Assembly: GCF_000373145.1 (NCBI RefSeq)
Contig: NZ_KB890602.1
Location: 190 to 64,189, forward strand
Direction of reading: 5' to 3'
DNA: 64,000 nt
Source: Thermus oshimai DSM 12092
GTDB lineage: Bacteria > Deinococcota > Deinococci > Deinococcales > Thermaceae
Shown: positions 1-9,580 of the stretch, piece by piece
Layout: every line of letters starts with the position of its first letter
Numbering within the stretch: the stretch's first letter is position 1
Made by a program: the position numbers and the translations under genes
The notes under the pieces: model-generated
Told to the model about the DNA's origin: nothing
Seen by the model: the letters and a program-made list of their open reading frames with translations, nothing else
Databases searched by the model: none

Positions 1-614
1 TGTTGGACGCGATTGACGAGTACATTCCCACGCCGGTGCGGGACGTGGACAAGCCGTTCTTGATGCCGGTGGAGGACGTATTTACGATCACGGGTCGTGG
101 GACGGTGGCCACGGGCCGGATTGAGCGGGGGAAGGTGAAGGTTGGGGACGAGGTGGAGATTGTGGGGCTGGCTCCTGAGACGCGGAGGACGGTGGTGACT
201 GGGGTGGAGATGCACCGTAAGACGCTGCAGGAGGGGCTGGCTGGGGACAATGTGGGGTTGTTGTTGCGTGGGGTAAGCCGGGAGGAGGTGGAGCGGGGCC
301 AGGTGTTGGCGAAGCCTGGGAGCATTACTCCGCACACGAAGTTTGAGGCGTCGGTGTACATCTTGAAGAAGGAGGAGGGCGGGCGGCACACGGGGTTTTT
401 TTCGGGGTACCGTCCGCAGTTTTACTTTCGGACGACGGATGTGACGGGGGTGGTGGAGTTGCCCCAGGGGGTGGAGATGGTGATGCCTGGGGACAACGTG
501 ACGTTTACGGTGGAGCTGATCAAGCCGGTGGCGTTGGAGGAGGGCTTGCGGTTTGCCATCCGGGAGGGTGGGCGGACCGTGGGCGCCGGCGTGGTCACCA
601 AGATCCTGGAGTGA
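1..614 (+). CDS. tuf: Elongation factor Tu, C-terminal half (5' end outside window)
   Basis: EF-Tu is the GTPase that delivers aminoacyl-tRNA to the ribosome. About 203 of the usual ~406 residues are present: the end of the G domain ([24 protein letters not shown]), domain II with [13 protein letters not shown], and domain III ending in VVTKILE. rpsJ follows after 8 bases, the classic str-S10 junction. Codon choice is odd: most of the fragment uses G- and T-ending codons (ttg, gtg, ggg, acg), while the last dozen codons switch to C-ending ones like the next genes. This suggests a gene-conversion tract, presumably with a second tuf copy elsewhere; that copy is inferred, not seen. Confidence 0.98.
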   Translation, partial: LDAIDEYIPTPVRDVDKPFLMPVEDVFTITGRGTVATGRIERGKVKVGDEVEIVGLAPETRRTVVTGVEMHRKTLQEGLAGDNVGLLLRGVSREEVERGQVLAKPGSITPHTKFEASVYILKKEEGGRHTGFFSGYRPQFYFRTTDVTGVVELPQGVEMVMPGDNVTFTVELIKPVALEEGLRFAIREGGRTVGAGVVTKILE

Positions 615-622
615 GGTGAGGC

Positions 623-940
623 ATGCCCAAGATCCGAATCAAGCTGCGGGGCTTTGACCACAAGACCCTGGACGCCTCGGCCCAGAAGATCGTGGAGGCC
701 GCCCGGCGTTCCGGGGCCCAGGTCTCCGGCCCCGTTCCCTTGCCCACCCGGGTGCGCCGCTTCACCGTGATCCGGGGGCCTTTCAAGCACAAGGACTCCC
801 GGGAGCACTTTGAGCTCCGCACCCACAACCGTCTGGTGGACATCATCAACCCCAACCGCAAGACCATCGAAAGCCTCATGTCCCTGGACCTTCCCACCGG
901 GGTGGAGATCGAGATCAAGACCGTGGGAGGTGGCAAGTGA
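623..940 (+). CDS. rpsJ: 30S ribosomal protein S10
   Basis: S10 is a 30S head protein, and in many bacteria it also acts as NusE in antitermination. The 105 residues match the family length and begin [14 protein letters not shown], with the conserved [10 protein letters not shown] and [10 protein letters not shown] segments. The ribosome-binding site is embedded in the tuf stop region (GAGTGAGGTGAGG just before the ATG), so translation of tuf and rpsJ may be coupled. It is the first gene of the S10 array, and its stop overlaps the GTG start of rplC. Confidence 0.98.
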   Translation: MPKIRIKLRGFDHKTLDASAQKIVEAARRSGAQVSGPVPLPTRVRRFTVIRGPFKHKDSREHFELRTHNRLVDIINPNRKTIESLMSLDLPTGVEIEIKTVGGGK

Positions 941-1557
941 AGGGCATCCTGGGCACCAAGGTGGGCATGACCCGCATCTACAAAGACGACCGGGCCATCC
1001 CCGTCACCGTCATCCTGGCGGGGCCCTGCCCGGTGGTCCAGCGCCGCACCCCCGAGAAGGACGGCTACACCGCGGTCCAGCTGGGCTTTCTGCCCCAGAA
1101 CCCCAAGCGGGTCAACCGTCCCATGAAGGGCCACTTCGCCAAGGCGGGGGTGGAGCCGGTGCGCATCCTTAGGGAGATCCGGGACTTCAGCCCCGAGAAG
1201 GACGTGGTGACCGTGGACATCTTCCAGCCTGGGGAGCGGGTGGACATCACCGGCACCTCCAAGGGGCGGGGCACCGCGGGCGTGATGAAGCGCTGGAACT
1301 TCGCGGGCGGGCCCGATTCCCACGGCGCCCACAAGATCCACCGCCACCCCGGCTCCATCGGCAACCGCAAGACCCCGGGCCGGGTGTACAAGGGCAAGCG
1401 CATGGCGGGCCGCTACGGGGCGGAGCGGGTTACGGTGGTGAACCTCGAGGTGGTGGACGTCATCCCCGAGGAGAACCTCCTTCTGGTCAAGGGCGCGGTG
1501 CCCGGGCCCAACGGAGGCCTCCTCATCGTGCGCGAGACCAAGAAGGTGGCCAAGTAA
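937..1557 (+). CDS. rplC: 50S ribosomal protein L3
   Basis: L3 is an early-assembly 50S protein that reaches toward the peptidyl transferase centre. The 206 residues start [15 protein letters not shown] and contain the central [17 protein letters not shown] loop and a basic [16 protein letters not shown] stretch typical of the family. I chose the GTG at 937 because it overlaps the rpsJ stop (GTGA) and gives the standard N-terminus; no better upstream start exists. rplD follows two bases after the stop. Confidence 0.98.
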   Translation: MKGILGTKVGMTRIYKDDRAIPVTVILAGPCPVVQRRTPEKDGYTAVQLGFLPQNPKRVNRPMKGHFAKAGVEPVRILREIRDFSPEKDVVTVDIFQPGERVDITGTSKGRGTAGVMKRWNFAGGPDSHGAHKIHRHPGSIGNRKTPGRVYKGKRMAGRYGAERVTVVNLEVVDVIPEENLLLVKGAVPGPNGGLLIVRETKKVAK

Positions 1558-1559
1558 AG

Positions 1560-2192
1560 GTGAAGGAGGACATGGTGTACCAGATTCCTGTGCTCTCCTC
1601 TTCCGGCACCCGGGAGCTTTCCGCCGAGCTGCCGGCGGAGATCAACCCCCACCTGCTTTGGGAGGTGGTGCGCTGGCAGCTGGCGAGCCGCCGCCGGGGC
1701 ACGGCCAGCACCAAGACCCGGGGGGAGGTGGCCTACTCCAGCCGCAAGATCTATCCCCAGAAGCACACCGGCCGTGCCCGGCACGGGGACATCGGCGCGC
1801 CCATCTTCGTGGGCGGCGGGACGGTCTTTGGGCCCAAACCCCGGGACTACAGCTACACCCTGCCCAAGAAGGTGCGGAAGGCGGGCCTGGCCATGGCCGT
1901 GGCCGACCGGGCCCGCGAGGGGAAGCTCCTCCTGGTGGAGGACTTCGCTGGGGTGAACGGCCGGACCAAGGAGTTTTTGGCCTGGGCCAAGGGAGCCGGG
2001 CTTAACGGGGAGGAGACGGTGCTCCTGGTGGCCCAAGACGAACGGGTCCGCCGGGCGGCCCGCAACCTGCCCTGGGTGGTCACCCTGGCCCCGGAGGGCC
2101 TGAACGTGTACGACATCCTGCGCACCGAGCGCCTGGTCATGGACCTTGCGGCCTGGCAGGCCTTCCAGGCCCGCCTGGGGGGTGAGGCATGA
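1560..2192 (+). CDS. rplD: 50S ribosomal protein L4
   Basis: L4 lines the peptide exit tunnel, and in enterobacteria it regulates its own operon; whether it does so here is unknown. The 210-residue product contains the tunnel-loop region [21 protein letters not shown] and the C-terminal Rossmann-like domain with LLLVEDFAG and [13 protein letters not shown]. The GTG at 1560 lies two bases after the rplC stop and gives [16 protein letters not shown], matching the usual Thermus N-terminus. It overlaps rplW by four bases (ATGA). Confidence 0.98.
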   Translation: MKEDMVYQIPVLSSSGTRELSAELPAEINPHLLWEVVRWQLASRRRGTASTKTRGEVAYSSRKIYPQKHTGRARHGDIGAPIFVGGGTVFGPKPRDYSYTLPKKVRKAGLAMAVADRAREGKLLLVEDFAGVNGRTKEFLAWAKGAGLNGEETVLLVAQDERVRRAARNLPWVVTLAPEGLNVYDILRTERLVMDLAAWQAFQARLGGEA

Positions 2193-2479
2193 AGACCGCG
2201 TACGATGTGATCCTGGCCCCCGTGCTCTCGGAGAAGGCCTACGCCGGCTTCGCCGAGGGCAAGTACACCTTCTGGGTCCACCCCAAGGCCACCAAGACGG
2301 AGATCAAGAACGCGGTGGAGGAGGCCTTTAAGGTCAAGGTGGTGGGGGTGAACACCCTCAAGGTGCGGGGGAAGAAGAAGCGCCTGGGCCGCTACATGGG
2401 CCGGCGCCCCGACCGCAAGAAGGCCATCGTGCAGGTGGCCCCCGGGCAGAAGATCGAGGCCTTGGAGGGCCTCATCTAA
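2189..2479 (+). CDS. rplW: 50S ribosomal protein L23
   Basis: L23 sits at the exit-tunnel mouth and docks trigger factor and SRP. The 96 residues begin [18 protein letters not shown] and keep the core [17 protein letters not shown] and the basic [18 protein letters not shown] extension of the bacterial family. The start overlaps the rplD stop. A 51-base gap follows before rplB, one of the longest inside this array; it is GC-rich and carries the rplB ribosome-binding site but no ORF. Confidence 0.97.
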   Translation: MKTAYDVILAPVLSEKAYAGFAEGKYTFWVHPKATKTEIKNAVEEAFKVKVVGVNTLKVRGKKKRLGRYMGRRPDRKKAIVQVAPGQKIEALEGLI

Positions 2480-2530
2480 AAGACCATCCGGGAGGGGAGC
2501 CCGGGCCCCGATCCGGAGGGAGGAAACCCA

Positions 2531-3361
2531 ATGGGGATCAAGAAGTTCAAACCCTACACGCCGAGCCGCCGCTTCATGACGGTGGCGGACTTCTCCGAGA
2601 TCACCAAGACCGAGCCGGAGAAGTCCCTGGTCAAGCCCCTGAAGAAGACGGGTGGGCGGAACAACCAGGGCCGCATCACCGTGCGCTTCCGTGGGGGCGG
2701 GCACAAAAGGCTTTACCGCATCATCGACTTCAAGCGCTGGGACAAGGCGGGCATCCCCGCCAAGGTGGCGGCCATAGAGTACGACCCCAACCGCTCCGCC
2801 CGCATCGCCCTCCTCCACTACGCCGATGGGGAGAAGCGCTACATCATCGCCCCCGAGGGCCTGCAGGTGGGCCAGCAGGTTCTGAGCGGGCCCGATGCCC
2901 CCATCGCCGTGGGCAACGCCCTCCCCTTGCGCTTCATCCCCGTGGGCACCGTGGTGCACGCGGTGGAGCTGGAGCCCAAGAAGGGGGCCAAGCTCGCCCG
3001 CTCCGCGGGGACCAGCACCCAGATCCAGGGCCGGGAGGGGGACTACGTGATCCTGCGCCTGCCTTCTGGGGAGCTCCGCAAGGTCCACGGGGAGTGCTAC
3101 GCCACCGTGGGGGCGGTGGGCAACGCGGACCACAAGAACATCGTCCTGGGCAAGGCCGGGCGCACCCGCTGGCTTGGGCGCAAGCCCCACGTGCGCGGTG
3201 CGGCCATGAACCCGGTGGACCACCCCCACGGCGGTGGTGAGGGCCGGGCCCCCCGGGGCCGTCCCCCCGCTTCCCCCTGGGGCTGGCAGACCAAGGGGCT
3301 TAAGACCAGGAAGCGCCGCAAGCCCTCCAGCCGCTTCATCATCGCCCGGCGCAAGAAGTGA
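2531..3361 (+). CDS. rplB: 50S ribosomal protein L2
   Basis: L2 is required for subunit association and sits near the peptidyl transferase centre. At 276 residues it has the normal length, with [17 protein letters not shown] near residue 45 and the hallmark C-terminal [18 protein letters not shown] segment, which includes the functionally important histidine. The ATG is preceded by GGAGGGAGGAAA, one of the strongest Shine-Dalgarno sequences in the array, which fits the spaced position after rplW. rpsS follows after 8 bases. Confidence 0.98.
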   Translation: MGIKKFKPYTPSRRFMTVADFSEITKTEPEKSLVKPLKKTGGRNNQGRITVRFRGGGHKRLYRIIDFKRWDKAGIPAKVAAIEYDPNRSARIALLHYADGEKRYIIAPEGLQVGQQVLSGPDAPIAVGNALPLRFIPVGTVVHAVELEPKKGAKLARSAGTSTQIQGREGDYVILRLPSGELRKVHGECYATVGAVGNADHKNIVLGKAGRTRWLGRKPHVRGAAMNPVDHPHGGGEGRAPRGRPPASPWGWQTKGLKTRKRRKPSSRFIIARRKK

Positions 3362-3366
3362 GGTGA

Positions 3367-3651
<285 letters not shown>

Positions 3652-3653
3652 CC

Positions 3654-3995
3654 ATGGAAGCGAAAGCCATTGCCCGATACGTGCGCATCGCCCCCAGGAA
3701 GGTCCGGCTGGTGGTGGACCTGATCCGGGGGAAGAGCCTCGAGGAGGCCCGCGCCCTCCTGCGCTACACCCCCAAGCGGGGGGCCTACCACGTGGCCAAG
3801 GTGCTGGAGTCCGCCGCCGCCAACGCCGTGAACAACCACGACATGCTGGAGGACCGCCTCTACGTGAAGGCGGCCTTCGTGGACGAGGGCCCCGCCCTCA
3901 AGCGGGTTCTGCCCCGGGCCCGGGGCCGGGCGGACATCATCAAGAAGAAGACCAGCCACATCACCATCATCCTGGGGGAGAAGCATGGGAAATAA
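3654..3995 (+). CDS. rplV: 50S ribosomal protein L22
   Basis: L22 contributes a beta-hairpin to the narrowest part of the exit tunnel. The 113 residues start [20 protein letters not shown] and end with the hairpin region, where [20 protein letters not shown] is clear. Changes in this loop give macrolide resistance in other bacteria; nothing abnormal is seen here. The gene overlaps rpsC by 11 bases, so the two are probably translationally coupled. Confidence 0.98.
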   Translation: MEAKAIARYVRIAPRKVRLVVDLIRGKSLEEARALLRYTPKRGAYHVAKVLESAAANAVNNHDMLEDRLYVKAAFVDEGPALKRVLPRARGRADIIKKKTSHITIILGEKHGK

Positions 3996-4704
3996 AATCC
4001 ACCCCATCGGTTTTCGGCTCGGCATCACCCGGGACTGGGAGTCCCGCTGGTACGCGGGCAAGAGGCAGTACCGCCACCTTCTGGTGGAGGACCAGAACAT
4101 CCGCGAGTTCCTCACCAAGGAGCTCTACCCCGCGGGGCTGGCCCGGATTGACATCGAGCGGGCGGCGGACAACGTGGCCGTGACCGTGCACGTGGCCAAG
4201 CCCGGCGTGGTCATCGGCCGGGGGGGGGAGAAGATCAAGGTCCTCCGCGACCAGCTCTCCAAGCTCACCGGGAAGAACGTGGCCCTGAACGTCCAGGAGA
4301 TCCACAACCCCAACCTCTCCGCGCCCCTGGTGGCCCAGCGGGTGGCGGAGCAGATCGAAAGGCGCTTCGCCGTGCGCCGGGCCATCAAGCAGGCGGTGCA
4401 GCGGGTCATGGAGTCCGGGGCCAAGGGGGCCAAGGTCATCGTTTCGGGCCGCATCGGCGGGGCGGAGCAGGCCCGCACCGAGTGGGCCGCGGAGGGCCGG
4501 GTGCCCCTTCACACCCTGCGTGCTAACATAGACTACGGCTTTGCCCTGGCCCGCACCACCTATGGGGTGCTGGGGGTTAAGGCGTACGTCTTCCTGGGCG
4601 AGGTGATCGGCGGCCAGAAGTCCAAGGCCCGCCCCGAGGCCCCGAAAGGGGAGGAGCGGCCCCGCCGCCGCCGCCCGGCCGTGCGCGTGAAGAAGGAGGA
4701 GTAG
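3985..4704 (+). CDS. rpsC: 30S ribosomal protein S3
   Basis: S3 forms part of the mRNA entry channel and the ribosomal helicase activity. The 239 residues contain an N-terminal [14 protein letters not shown], a KH domain with [13 protein letters not shown] near residue 75, the [20 protein letters not shown] core and a basic Thermus-type tail ([15 protein letters not shown]). The start lies inside rplV (11-base overlap). rplP starts three bases after the stop. Confidence 0.98.
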   Translation: MGNKIHPIGFRLGITRDWESRWYAGKRQYRHLLVEDQNIREFLTKELYPAGLARIDIERAADNVAVTVHVAKPGVVIGRGGEKIKVLRDQLSKLTGKNVALNVQEIHNPNLSAPLVAQRVAEQIERRFAVRRAIKQAVQRVMESGAKGAKVIVSGRIGGAEQARTEWAAEGRVPLHTLRANIDYGFALARTTYGVLGVKAYVFLGEVIGGQKSKARPEAPKGEERPRRRRPAVRVKKEE

Positions 4705-4707
4705 GCC

Positions 4708-5133
4708 ATGCTGATGCCCAGGCGCATGAAGTACCGGAAGCAGCACCGCGGCCGCATGCGGGGGGCCGCCAAGGGTGGGGACTACGTGGCCTTCGGGGAC
4801 TATGGCCTCGTGGCCCTCGAGCCCGCCTGGATCACCTCCCAGCAGATCGAGGCCGCCCGTGTGGCCATGGTGCGCCACTTCCGGCGCGGCGGGAAGATCT
4901 TCATCCGCATCTTCCCCGACAAGCCCTACACCAAGAAGCCCCTGGAGGTGCGGATGGGTAAGGGGAAGGGCAACGTGGAGGGGTACGTGGCCGTGGTCAA
5001 GCCGGGCCGGGTGATGTTTGAGGTGGCGGGGGTCACGGAGGAGCAGGCCCTCGAGGCCCTGCGCATCGCCGGCCACAAGCTCCCCATCAAGACCAAGATC
5101 GTGCGGAGGGACGCCTACGATGAAGCTCAGTGA
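4708..5133 (+). CDS. rplP: 50S ribosomal protein L16
   Basis: L16 organises the A-site tRNA elbow region of the 50S. The 141 residues begin [16 protein letters not shown] and contain [34 protein letters not shown] and the [18 protein letters not shown] loop. A second ATG six bases downstream is possible, but the first gives the form usual in Thermus. The last 14 bases overlap the start of rpmC. Confidence 0.98.
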   Translation: MLMPRRMKYRKQHRGRMRGAAKGGDYVAFGDYGLVALEPAWITSQQIEAARVAMVRHFRRGGKIFIRIFPDKPYTKKPLEVRMGKGKGNVEGYVAVVKPGRVMFEVAGVTEEQALEALRIAGHKLPIKTKIVRRDAYDEAQ

Positions 5134-5338
5134 GGTCAAAAAGGCCCTGGAGGAGGCCCGCAAGCTCTCCCCGGTGGAGCTGGAGAAGCTCATCCGGCAG
5201 AAGAAGCGGGAGCTCATGGAGCTCCGCTTCCAGGCCTCCATCGGCCAGCTCTCCCAGAACCACAAGATCCGGGAGACGCGGAAGATGATCGCCCGGCTCC
5301 TCACGGTCTGGAACGAGAAGAGGAGGCAGAATGCCTAA
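5120..5338 (+). CDS. rpmC: 50S ribosomal protein L29
   Basis: L29 is a two-helix protein at the tunnel exit next to L23. The 72-residue product starts [17 protein letters not shown] and carries the family core [28 protein letters not shown]. The same frame stays open upstream inside rplP, but only the ATG at 5120 gives a normal N-terminus. It overlaps rplP by 14 bases and rpsQ by 8, so all three are likely coupled. Confidence 0.96.
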   Translation: MKLSEVKKALEEARKLSPVELEKLIRQKKRELMELRFQASIGQLSQNHKIRETRKMIARLLTVWNEKRRQNA

Positions 5339-5648
5339 GAAGGTGCTGACCGGGGTGGTGGTGAGCGACAAGATGCAGAAGACCGTGGCGGTCCTGGTGG
5401 AGCGCCAGTTCCCCCACCCCCTTTACGGCAAGGTCATCAAGCGGTCTAAAAAGTACCTGGCGCACGACCCCAACGACGAGTACAAGGTGGGGGACGTGGT
5501 GGAGATCATCGAGGCCCGCCCCATCTCCAAGCGCAAGCGCTTCCGGGTCCTGCGCCGGGTGGAGGAGGGCCGGATGGACCTGGTGGAGAAGTACCTGGTC
5601 CGCCGCCAGAACTACCTGAGCCTTTCCAAGCGGGGAGGTAAGGCATGA
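5331..5648 (+). CDS. rpsQ: 30S ribosomal protein S17
   Basis: S17 is a primary 16S rRNA-binding protein with an OB fold. The 105 residues begin [18 protein letters not shown] and include the S17 core [20 protein letters not shown] and [20 protein letters not shown]. It is about 20 residues longer than E. coli S17, with a C-terminal extension ([15 protein letters not shown]) known from Thermus ribosomes. It overlaps rplN by four bases (ATGA). Confidence 0.97.
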   Translation: MPKKVLTGVVVSDKMQKTVAVLVERQFPHPLYGKVIKRSKKYLAHDPNDEYKVGDVVEIIEARPISKRKRFRVLRRVEEGRMDLVEKYLVRRQNYLSLSKRGGKA

Positions 5649-6013
5649 TCCAGCCCCAGACCTACCTGGAGGTGGCCGACAACACCGGGGCCCGCAAGAT
5701 CATGTGCATCCGGGTGCTCAAGGGGAGCAACGCCAAGTACGCCACCGTGGGGGACGTCATCGTGGCCAGCGTCAAGGAGGCCATCCCCCGGGCTTCGGTG
5801 AAGAAGGGGGACGTGGTCAAGGCGGTGGTGGTGCGCACCAAGAAGGAGGTCAAGCGCCCCGACGGCTCCGCCATCCGCTTTGACGACAACGCCGCGGTGA
5901 TCATCAACAACCAGCTGGAGCCCAGGGGAACCCGGGTCTTCGGCCCCGTGGCCCGGGAGCTCAGGGAGAAGGGCTTCATGAAGATCGTCTCCCTGGCGCC
6001 GGAGGTGCTCTGA
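5645..6013 (+). CDS. rplN: 50S ribosomal protein L14
   Basis: L14 lies on the subunit interface and forms bridges with the 30S. The 122 residues start [18 protein letters not shown] and carry the signature [22 protein letters not shown] in slightly altered form ([11 protein letters not shown]), ending [18 protein letters not shown]. Length and sequence are standard. It shares one base with the next start: the TGA stop and the rplX ATG form TGATG. Confidence 0.98.
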   Translation: MIQPQTYLEVADNTGARKIMCIRVLKGSNAKYATVGDVIVASVKEAIPRASVKKGDVVKAVVVRTKKEVKRPDGSAIRFDDNAAVIINNQLEPRGTRVFGPVARELREKGFMKIVSLAPEVL

Positions 6014-6345
6014 TGCAGCCCAAGCTACACGTGAAGAAGGGGGACACCGTCTTGGTGGCCTCCGGGAAGTACAAGGGGCGGACCGGTAAGGTCAAGCAGG
6101 TCCTGCCCAAGAAGTACGCGGTCATCGTGGAGGGGGTGAACATCGTCAAGAAGGCGGTGCGCCCCAGCCCCAAGCACCCCCAGGGCGGCTTTGTGGAGCA
6201 GGAGGCCCCCCTGCACGCCTCCAAGGTGCGGCCCATCTGCCCTTCCTGCGGCAAGCCCACCCGGGTGCGCAAGAAGGTTCTGGAGGACGGCCGTAAGGTG
6301 CGGGCCTGCGCCAAGTGCGGCGGCGTTCTAGACGTGGAGGAGTGA
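6013..6345 (+). CDS. rplX: 50S ribosomal protein L24, zinc-ribbon form
   Basis: L24 initiates 50S assembly. The 110 residues have a KOW motif near residues 7-33 ([20 protein letters not shown]) and [10 protein letters not shown]. The C-terminal third carries two CxxC pairs, C76/C79 and C99/C102, forming a zinc ribbon that many bacterial L24 proteins lack but thermophilic forms often keep. Zinc binding is inferred from the cysteine spacing. The gene sits between rplN and rplE with 1-base overlap and 1-base spacing. Confidence 0.97.
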   Translation: MQPKLHVKKGDTVLVASGKYKGRTGKVKQVLPKKYAVIVEGVNIVKKAVRPSPKHPQGGFVEQEAPLHASKVRPICPSCGKPTRVRKKVLEDGRKVRACAKCGGVLDVEE

Positions 6346-6346
6346 G

Positions 6347-6895
6347 ATGCCTCTGGAAGTGGCCCTGAAGAAGAAGTACTACGAGGAAGTCCGGCCCGAG
6401 CTCATCCGCCGCTTCGGGTACCAGAACATCTGGGAGGTGCCCCGCCTGGAGAAGGTGGTGGTGAACCAGGGGCTGGGGGAGGCCAAGGAGGACGCCCGCA
6501 TCCTGGAGAAGGCGGCTCGGGAGCTGGCCCTCATCACCGGCCAGAAGCCCGCCGTCACCCGGGCCAAGAAGTCCATCTCCAACTTCAAGCTCCGCAAGGG
6601 CATGCCCATCGGCCTTAGGGTCACCCTGCGGGGGGATCGGATGTGGATCTTCCTGGAGAAGCTCCTCAACGTGGCCCTGCCCCGCATCCGCGACTTCCGG
6701 GGCGTGAACCCGAATAGCTTTGACGGCCGGGGGAACTACAACCTGGGCCTCCGGGAGCAGCTCATCTTCCCCGAGATCACCTACGACATGGTGGATGCCC
6801 TGAGGGGGATGGACATCGCGGTGGTCACCACCGCCAAGACCGACGAGGAGGCCCGGGCCCTGTTGGAGCTTTTGGGCTTCCCCTTCCGCAAGTGA
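6347..6895 (+). CDS. rplE: 50S ribosomal protein L5
   Basis: L5 binds 5S rRNA and contacts P-site tRNA. The 182 residues include [16 protein letters not shown], the signature region [21 protein letters not shown] split across residues 60-85, and [20 protein letters not shown]. The C-terminus reads [18 protein letters not shown]. Length is standard. Seven bases separate it from rpsZ, with a GAGGGCGAG ribosome-binding site. Confidence 0.98.
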   Translation: MPLEVALKKKYYEEVRPELIRRFGYQNIWEVPRLEKVVVNQGLGEAKEDARILEKAARELALITGQKPAVTRAKKSISNFKLRKGMPIGLRVTLRGDRMWIFLEKLLNVALPRIRDFRGVNPNSFDGRGNYNLGLREQLIFPEITYDMVDALRGMDIAVVTTAKTDEEARALLELLGFPFRK

Positions 6896-6902
6896 GGGCG
6901 AG

Positions 6903-7088
6903 ATGGCGAGAAAAGCGCTGATTGAGAAGGCCAAAAGGACCCCTAAGTTCAAGGTGCGGGCCTACACCCGGTGCGTGCGCTGCGGGCGGGCCAGGAGCGT
7001 TTACCGCTACTTCGGCATCTGCCGGCTTTGCCTGAGGGAGCTCGCGCACAAGGGGCAGCTGCCCGGGGTGAGGAAGGCCAGCTGGTAG
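6903..7088 (+). CDS. rpsZ: 30S ribosomal protein S14, zinc-binding type
   Basis: S14 is a 30S head protein. This is the short 61-residue zinc form, with cysteines at C24, C27, C40 and C43 (YTRCVRCG and GICRLCLRE) and a typical [12 protein letters not shown]-terminus. The zinc-free form is about 100 residues, so the class is clear. A 71-base gap follows before rpsH, the longest inside the array, and can fold into a GC-rich stem-loop. Confidence 0.98.
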   Translation: MARKALIEKAKRTPKFKVRAYTRCVRCGRARSVYRYFGICRLCLRELAHKGQLPGVRKASW

Positions 7089-7094
7089 GGCGGT

Positions 7095-7130
7095 GGCCGG
7101 TCGGGGGGTTTCCCTCGAGACCGCACGGCC
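7095..7130 (+). other. Possible RNA stem-loop in the rpsZ-rpsH gap
   Basis: In this otherwise very tight operon the 71-base gap holds GGCC-GGTC (7095-7102) able to pair with GACC (7119-7122) and, across a 4-base bulge, GGCC (7127-7130). An inner GGG/CCC stem closes on TTT. No T-run follows, so it is not a terminator. It may be an mRNA processing or regulatory structure, or just a by-product of high GC content. Confidence 0.3.
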
Positions 7131-7159
7131 TAAGGGCATGAGGTAAAAGGAGAGAGGAA

Positions 7160-7576
7160 ATGCTGACGGACCCCATCGCCGACATGCTGACCCGGATTCG
7201 GAACGCCACCCGGGTCTACAAGGAGAGCACGGAGGTGCCCGCCTCCCGCCTCAAGGAGGAGATCCTCAGGATCCTGGCGCGGGAGGGCTTCATCAAGGGG
7301 TACGAGCGGGTGGAGGTGGACGGCAAGCCCGTCTTGCGCATCCACCTCAAGTACGGTCCCCGGCGCCAGGGCCCCGACCCCAGGCCCGAGCAGGTCATCA
7401 ACCACATCCGCCGCATCAGTCGGCCCGGGCGGCGGGTGTACGTGGGGGTGAAGGAGATCCCCCGGGTGCGCCGGGGCTTGGGGATCGCCATCCTTTCCAC
7501 GTCCAAGGGCGTCCTCACCGACCGCGAGGCCAGGAAGCTCGGCGTGGGCGGCGAGCTCATCTGCGAGGTGTGGTGA
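7160..7576 (+). CDS. rpsH: 30S ribosomal protein S8
   Basis: S8 binds the central domain of 16S rRNA, and in E. coli it represses the spc operon by binding mRNA. The 138 residues begin [16 protein letters not shown] and end with the signature [31 protein letters not shown]. The ATG is preceded by AAAGGAGAGAGGAAA, a strong ribosome-binding site suited to a gene distant from its upstream neighbour. The stop overlaps the rplF start as TGATG. Confidence 0.98.
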   Translation: MLTDPIADMLTRIRNATRVYKESTEVPASRLKEEILRILAREGFIKGYERVEVDGKPVLRIHLKYGPRRQGPDPRPEQVINHIRRISRPGRRVYVGVKEIPRVRRGLGIAILSTSKGVLTDREARKLGVGGELICEVW

Positions 7577-8118
7577 TGTCTAGGATCGGCAAGATGCCCA
7601 TTCCCTTGCCCAAGGGGGTGACCGTGGAGGTGACCCCGGGGCTCGTGAGGGTGAAGGGGCCCAAGGGCGAGCTTTCCGTGCCCGTGAGCCCCGAGATGAA
7701 GATCACGGTGGAAGACGGGGTGGTCCGGGTGGAGCGCCCCTCGGACGACCGCCGCCATCGAAGCCTCCACGGCCTCACCCGCACCCTCATCGCCAACGCG
7801 GTGAAGGGGGTGGCCGAGGGGTACGCCAAGGAGCTCCTCATCAAGGGCATCGGCTACCGGGCCCGGCTGGTGGGGCGGGCGGTGGAGCTTTCCGTGGGCT
7901 ACAGCCACCCGGTGGTGGTGGAGCCCCCGGAGGGGATCACCTTTGAGGTGCCCGAGCCCACCAAGATCCGGGTCCTGGGGATTGACAAGCAGAAGGTGGG
8001 CCAGGTGGCCGCCAACCTGAGGGCCATCAAGAAGCCCAGCGCCTACCACGAGAAGGGCATCTACTACGCGGGCGAGCCCGTCCGCCTCAAGCCCGGCAAG
8101 GCTGGGGCCAAGAAGTAG
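7576..8118 (+). CDS. rplF: 50S ribosomal protein L6
   Basis: L6 sits near the sarcin-ricin loop and factor-binding site. The protein has 180 residues with two related domains: [15 protein letters not shown] at the start, [17 protein letters not shown] in the middle, and the C-terminal signature [16 protein letters not shown] in the form [13 protein letters not shown]. The frame is open six bases upstream (GTG-GTG), but the ATG at 7576 restores the standard N-terminus and overlaps the rpsH stop. Confidence 0.98.
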   Translation: MSRIGKMPIPLPKGVTVEVTPGLVRVKGPKGELSVPVSPEMKITVEDGVVRVERPSDDRRHRSLHGLTRTLIANAVKGVAEGYAKELLIKGIGYRARLVGRAVELSVGYSHPVVVEPPEGITFEVPEPTKIRVLGIDKQKVGQVAANLRAIKKPSAYHEKGIYYAGEPVRLKPGKAGAKK

Positions 8119-8126
8119 GAGGAGGC

Positions 8127-8465
8127 ATGGCACGGCTAACCGCTTTTGAGCGTCGGAAGTTCCGGGTGCGCAACCGCGTCAAGCGCTCCGGGCGTCTCAG
8201 GCTTTCCGTTTTCCGCAGCCTCAACCACATCTACGCCCAGATCATCGACGACGAGAAGGGCGAAACCCTGGTGGCCGCTTCCAGCCTGGCCCTGAAGCTG
8301 AAGGGCAACAAGACGGAGGTGGCCCGGCAGGTGGGGCGGGCCTTGGCGGAGAAGGCCTTGGCCAAGGGGATCAAGCAGGTGGCCTTTGACCGCGGGCCTT
8401 ACAAGTACCACGGCCGGGTGAAGGCCCTGGCCGAGGGGGCCCGGGAGGGTGGCCTCGAGTTCTAA
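8127..8465 (+). CDS. rplR: 50S ribosomal protein L18
   Basis: L18 binds 5S rRNA together with L5. The 112 residues start with a basic arm ([19 protein letters not shown]), followed by [28 protein letters not shown] and the C-terminal [28 protein letters not shown] typical of bacterial L18. An AGGAGGCATG ribosome-binding site and start directly follow the rplF stop. rpsE follows after 9 bases. Confidence 0.98.
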   Translation: MARLTAFERRKFRVRNRVKRSGRLRLSVFRSLNHIYAQIIDDEKGETLVAASSLALKLKGNKTEVARQVGRALAEKALAKGIKQVAFDRGPYKYHGRVKALAEGAREGGLEF

Positions 8466-8474
8466 GGAGGGACC

Positions 8475-8948
8475 ATGCCCGAGACCGATTTTGAGGAGAA
8501 GATGATCCTGGTGCGGCGCACCGCCAAGACCTACCAGGGCGGCCGCCGCTTCCGCTTCGGCGCCCTGGTGGTGGTGGGGGACCGGCAGGGCCGGGTGGGC
8601 CTGGGCCTGGGCAAGGCCAAGGAGGTGCCCCTGGCGGTGCAGAAGGCGGGGTACTACGCCCGCCGCAACATGGTGGAGGTGCCCCTTCTGAACGGCACCA
8701 TCCCCCACGAGGTGGAGGTGGAGTACGGGGCCTCCAAGATCCTCCTCAAGCCCGCGGCCCCCGGCACCGGGGTGATCGCGGGGGCCGTGCCCCGGGCCAT
8801 CCTGGAGCTTGCCGGGGTGACGGACATCCTCACCAAGGAGCTGGGGAGCCGCAACCCCATCAACATCGCCTACGCCACCCTCGAGGCCCTGCGCCAGCTT
8901 AAGACCAAGGACGAGGTGGCCCGCCTCAGGAAGGGCAAGGAGGAGTGA
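8475..8948 (+). CDS. rpsE: 30S ribosomal protein S5
   Basis: S5 governs decoding accuracy and the mRNA entry site. The 157 residues contain a dsRBD-like N-terminal domain ([29 protein letters not shown], residues ~12-40) and the C-terminal core [24 protein letters not shown]. Length is close to other Thermus S5 proteins. A TAAGGAGG ribosome-binding site precedes the ATG and includes the rplR stop. The stop overlaps rpmD as TGATG. Confidence 0.98.
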   Translation: MPETDFEEKMILVRRTAKTYQGGRRFRFGALVVVGDRQGRVGLGLGKAKEVPLAVQKAGYYARRNMVEVPLLNGTIPHEVEVEYGASKILLKPAAPGTGVIAGAVPRAILELAGVTDILTKELGSRNPINIAYATLEALRQLKTKDEVARLRKGKEE

Positions 8949-9130
8949 TGCCCAGGCTCAAGGTCAAGCTGGTGAAAAGCCCCATCGGCTACCCCAAGGA
9001 CCAGAAGGCGGCCCTTAAAGCCCTGGGGCTCACCCGCCTGCAGAAGGAGCGGGTGCTGGAGGATACCCCCGCCGTCCGGGGCAACGTGGAGAAGGTCCGC
9101 CACCTTCTCCAGGTGGAGGTGCTGGAATGA
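8948..9130 (+). CDS. rpmD: 50S ribosomal protein L30
   Basis: L30 is a small 50S protein absent from some bacterial lineages but kept in Thermus. The 60 residues read [20 protein letters not shown] at the N-terminus and end [15 protein letters not shown] three bases upstream would add one residue; the ATG at 8948 overlapping the rpsE stop is the better start. It overlaps rplO by four bases (ATGA). Confidence 0.97.
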   Translation: MPRLKVKLVKSPIGYPKDQKAALKALGLTRLQKERVLEDTPAVRGNVEKVRHLLQVEVLE

Positions 9131-9579
9131 AGCTCACGGATCTAAAGCCCAATCCAGGGGCCAACAAAAAGCGCAAGCGCGTGGGCCGGGGGCCGGGCTC
9201 CGGGCACGGCAAGACGGCCACCCGGGGCCACAAGGGCCAGAAGTCCCGCTCCGGCGGGCTTAAGGACCCCCGCCGCTTTGAGGGCGGGCGCTCCACCACC
9301 CTGATGCGCCTGCCCAAGCGGGGCATGCAGGGCCAGGTGCCCGGGGAGATCAAGCGCCCCAAGTACCAGGGGGTGAACCTCAAGGACCTGGCCCGCTTTG
9401 AGGGGGAGGTGACCCCGGAGCTTCTGGTCCAGGCCGGCCTCCTCAAGAAGGGGTACCGGCTGAAGGTCCTGGGGGAAGGGGAGGCCAAGCCCCTTAAGGT
9501 GGTGGCCCACGCCTTCTCCAAGAGCGCCTTGGAAAAGCTGAAGGCCGCGGGCGGCGAGCCCGTCCTTCTGGAGGCCTAA
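9127..9579 (+). CDS. rplO: 50S ribosomal protein L15
   Basis: L15 is a late-assembly 50S protein. Its 150 residues have the long basic N-terminal arm ([26 protein letters not shown]) and the globular C-terminal half with [26 protein letters not shown]. It is the last ribosomal gene of the spc part, and secY begins one base after its stop, the arrangement conserved across bacteria. Confidence 0.98.
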   Translation: MKLTDLKPNPGANKKRKRVGRGPGSGHGKTATRGHKGQKSRSGGLKDPRRFEGGRSTTLMRLPKRGMQGQVPGEIKRPKYQGVNLKDLARFEGEVTPELLVQAGLLKKGYRLKVLGEGEAKPLKVVAHAFSKSALEKLKAAGGEPVLLEA

Positions 9580-9580
9580 G

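Noticed and set aside
1853-3229. Long open frame on the minus strand opposite rplD-rplB (about 458 codons)
   Set aside because: Such antisense frames are common in GC-rich genes because stop codons are rare. The translated product is low-complexity (rich in G, L, H, P) and the plus strand is clearly ribosomal.
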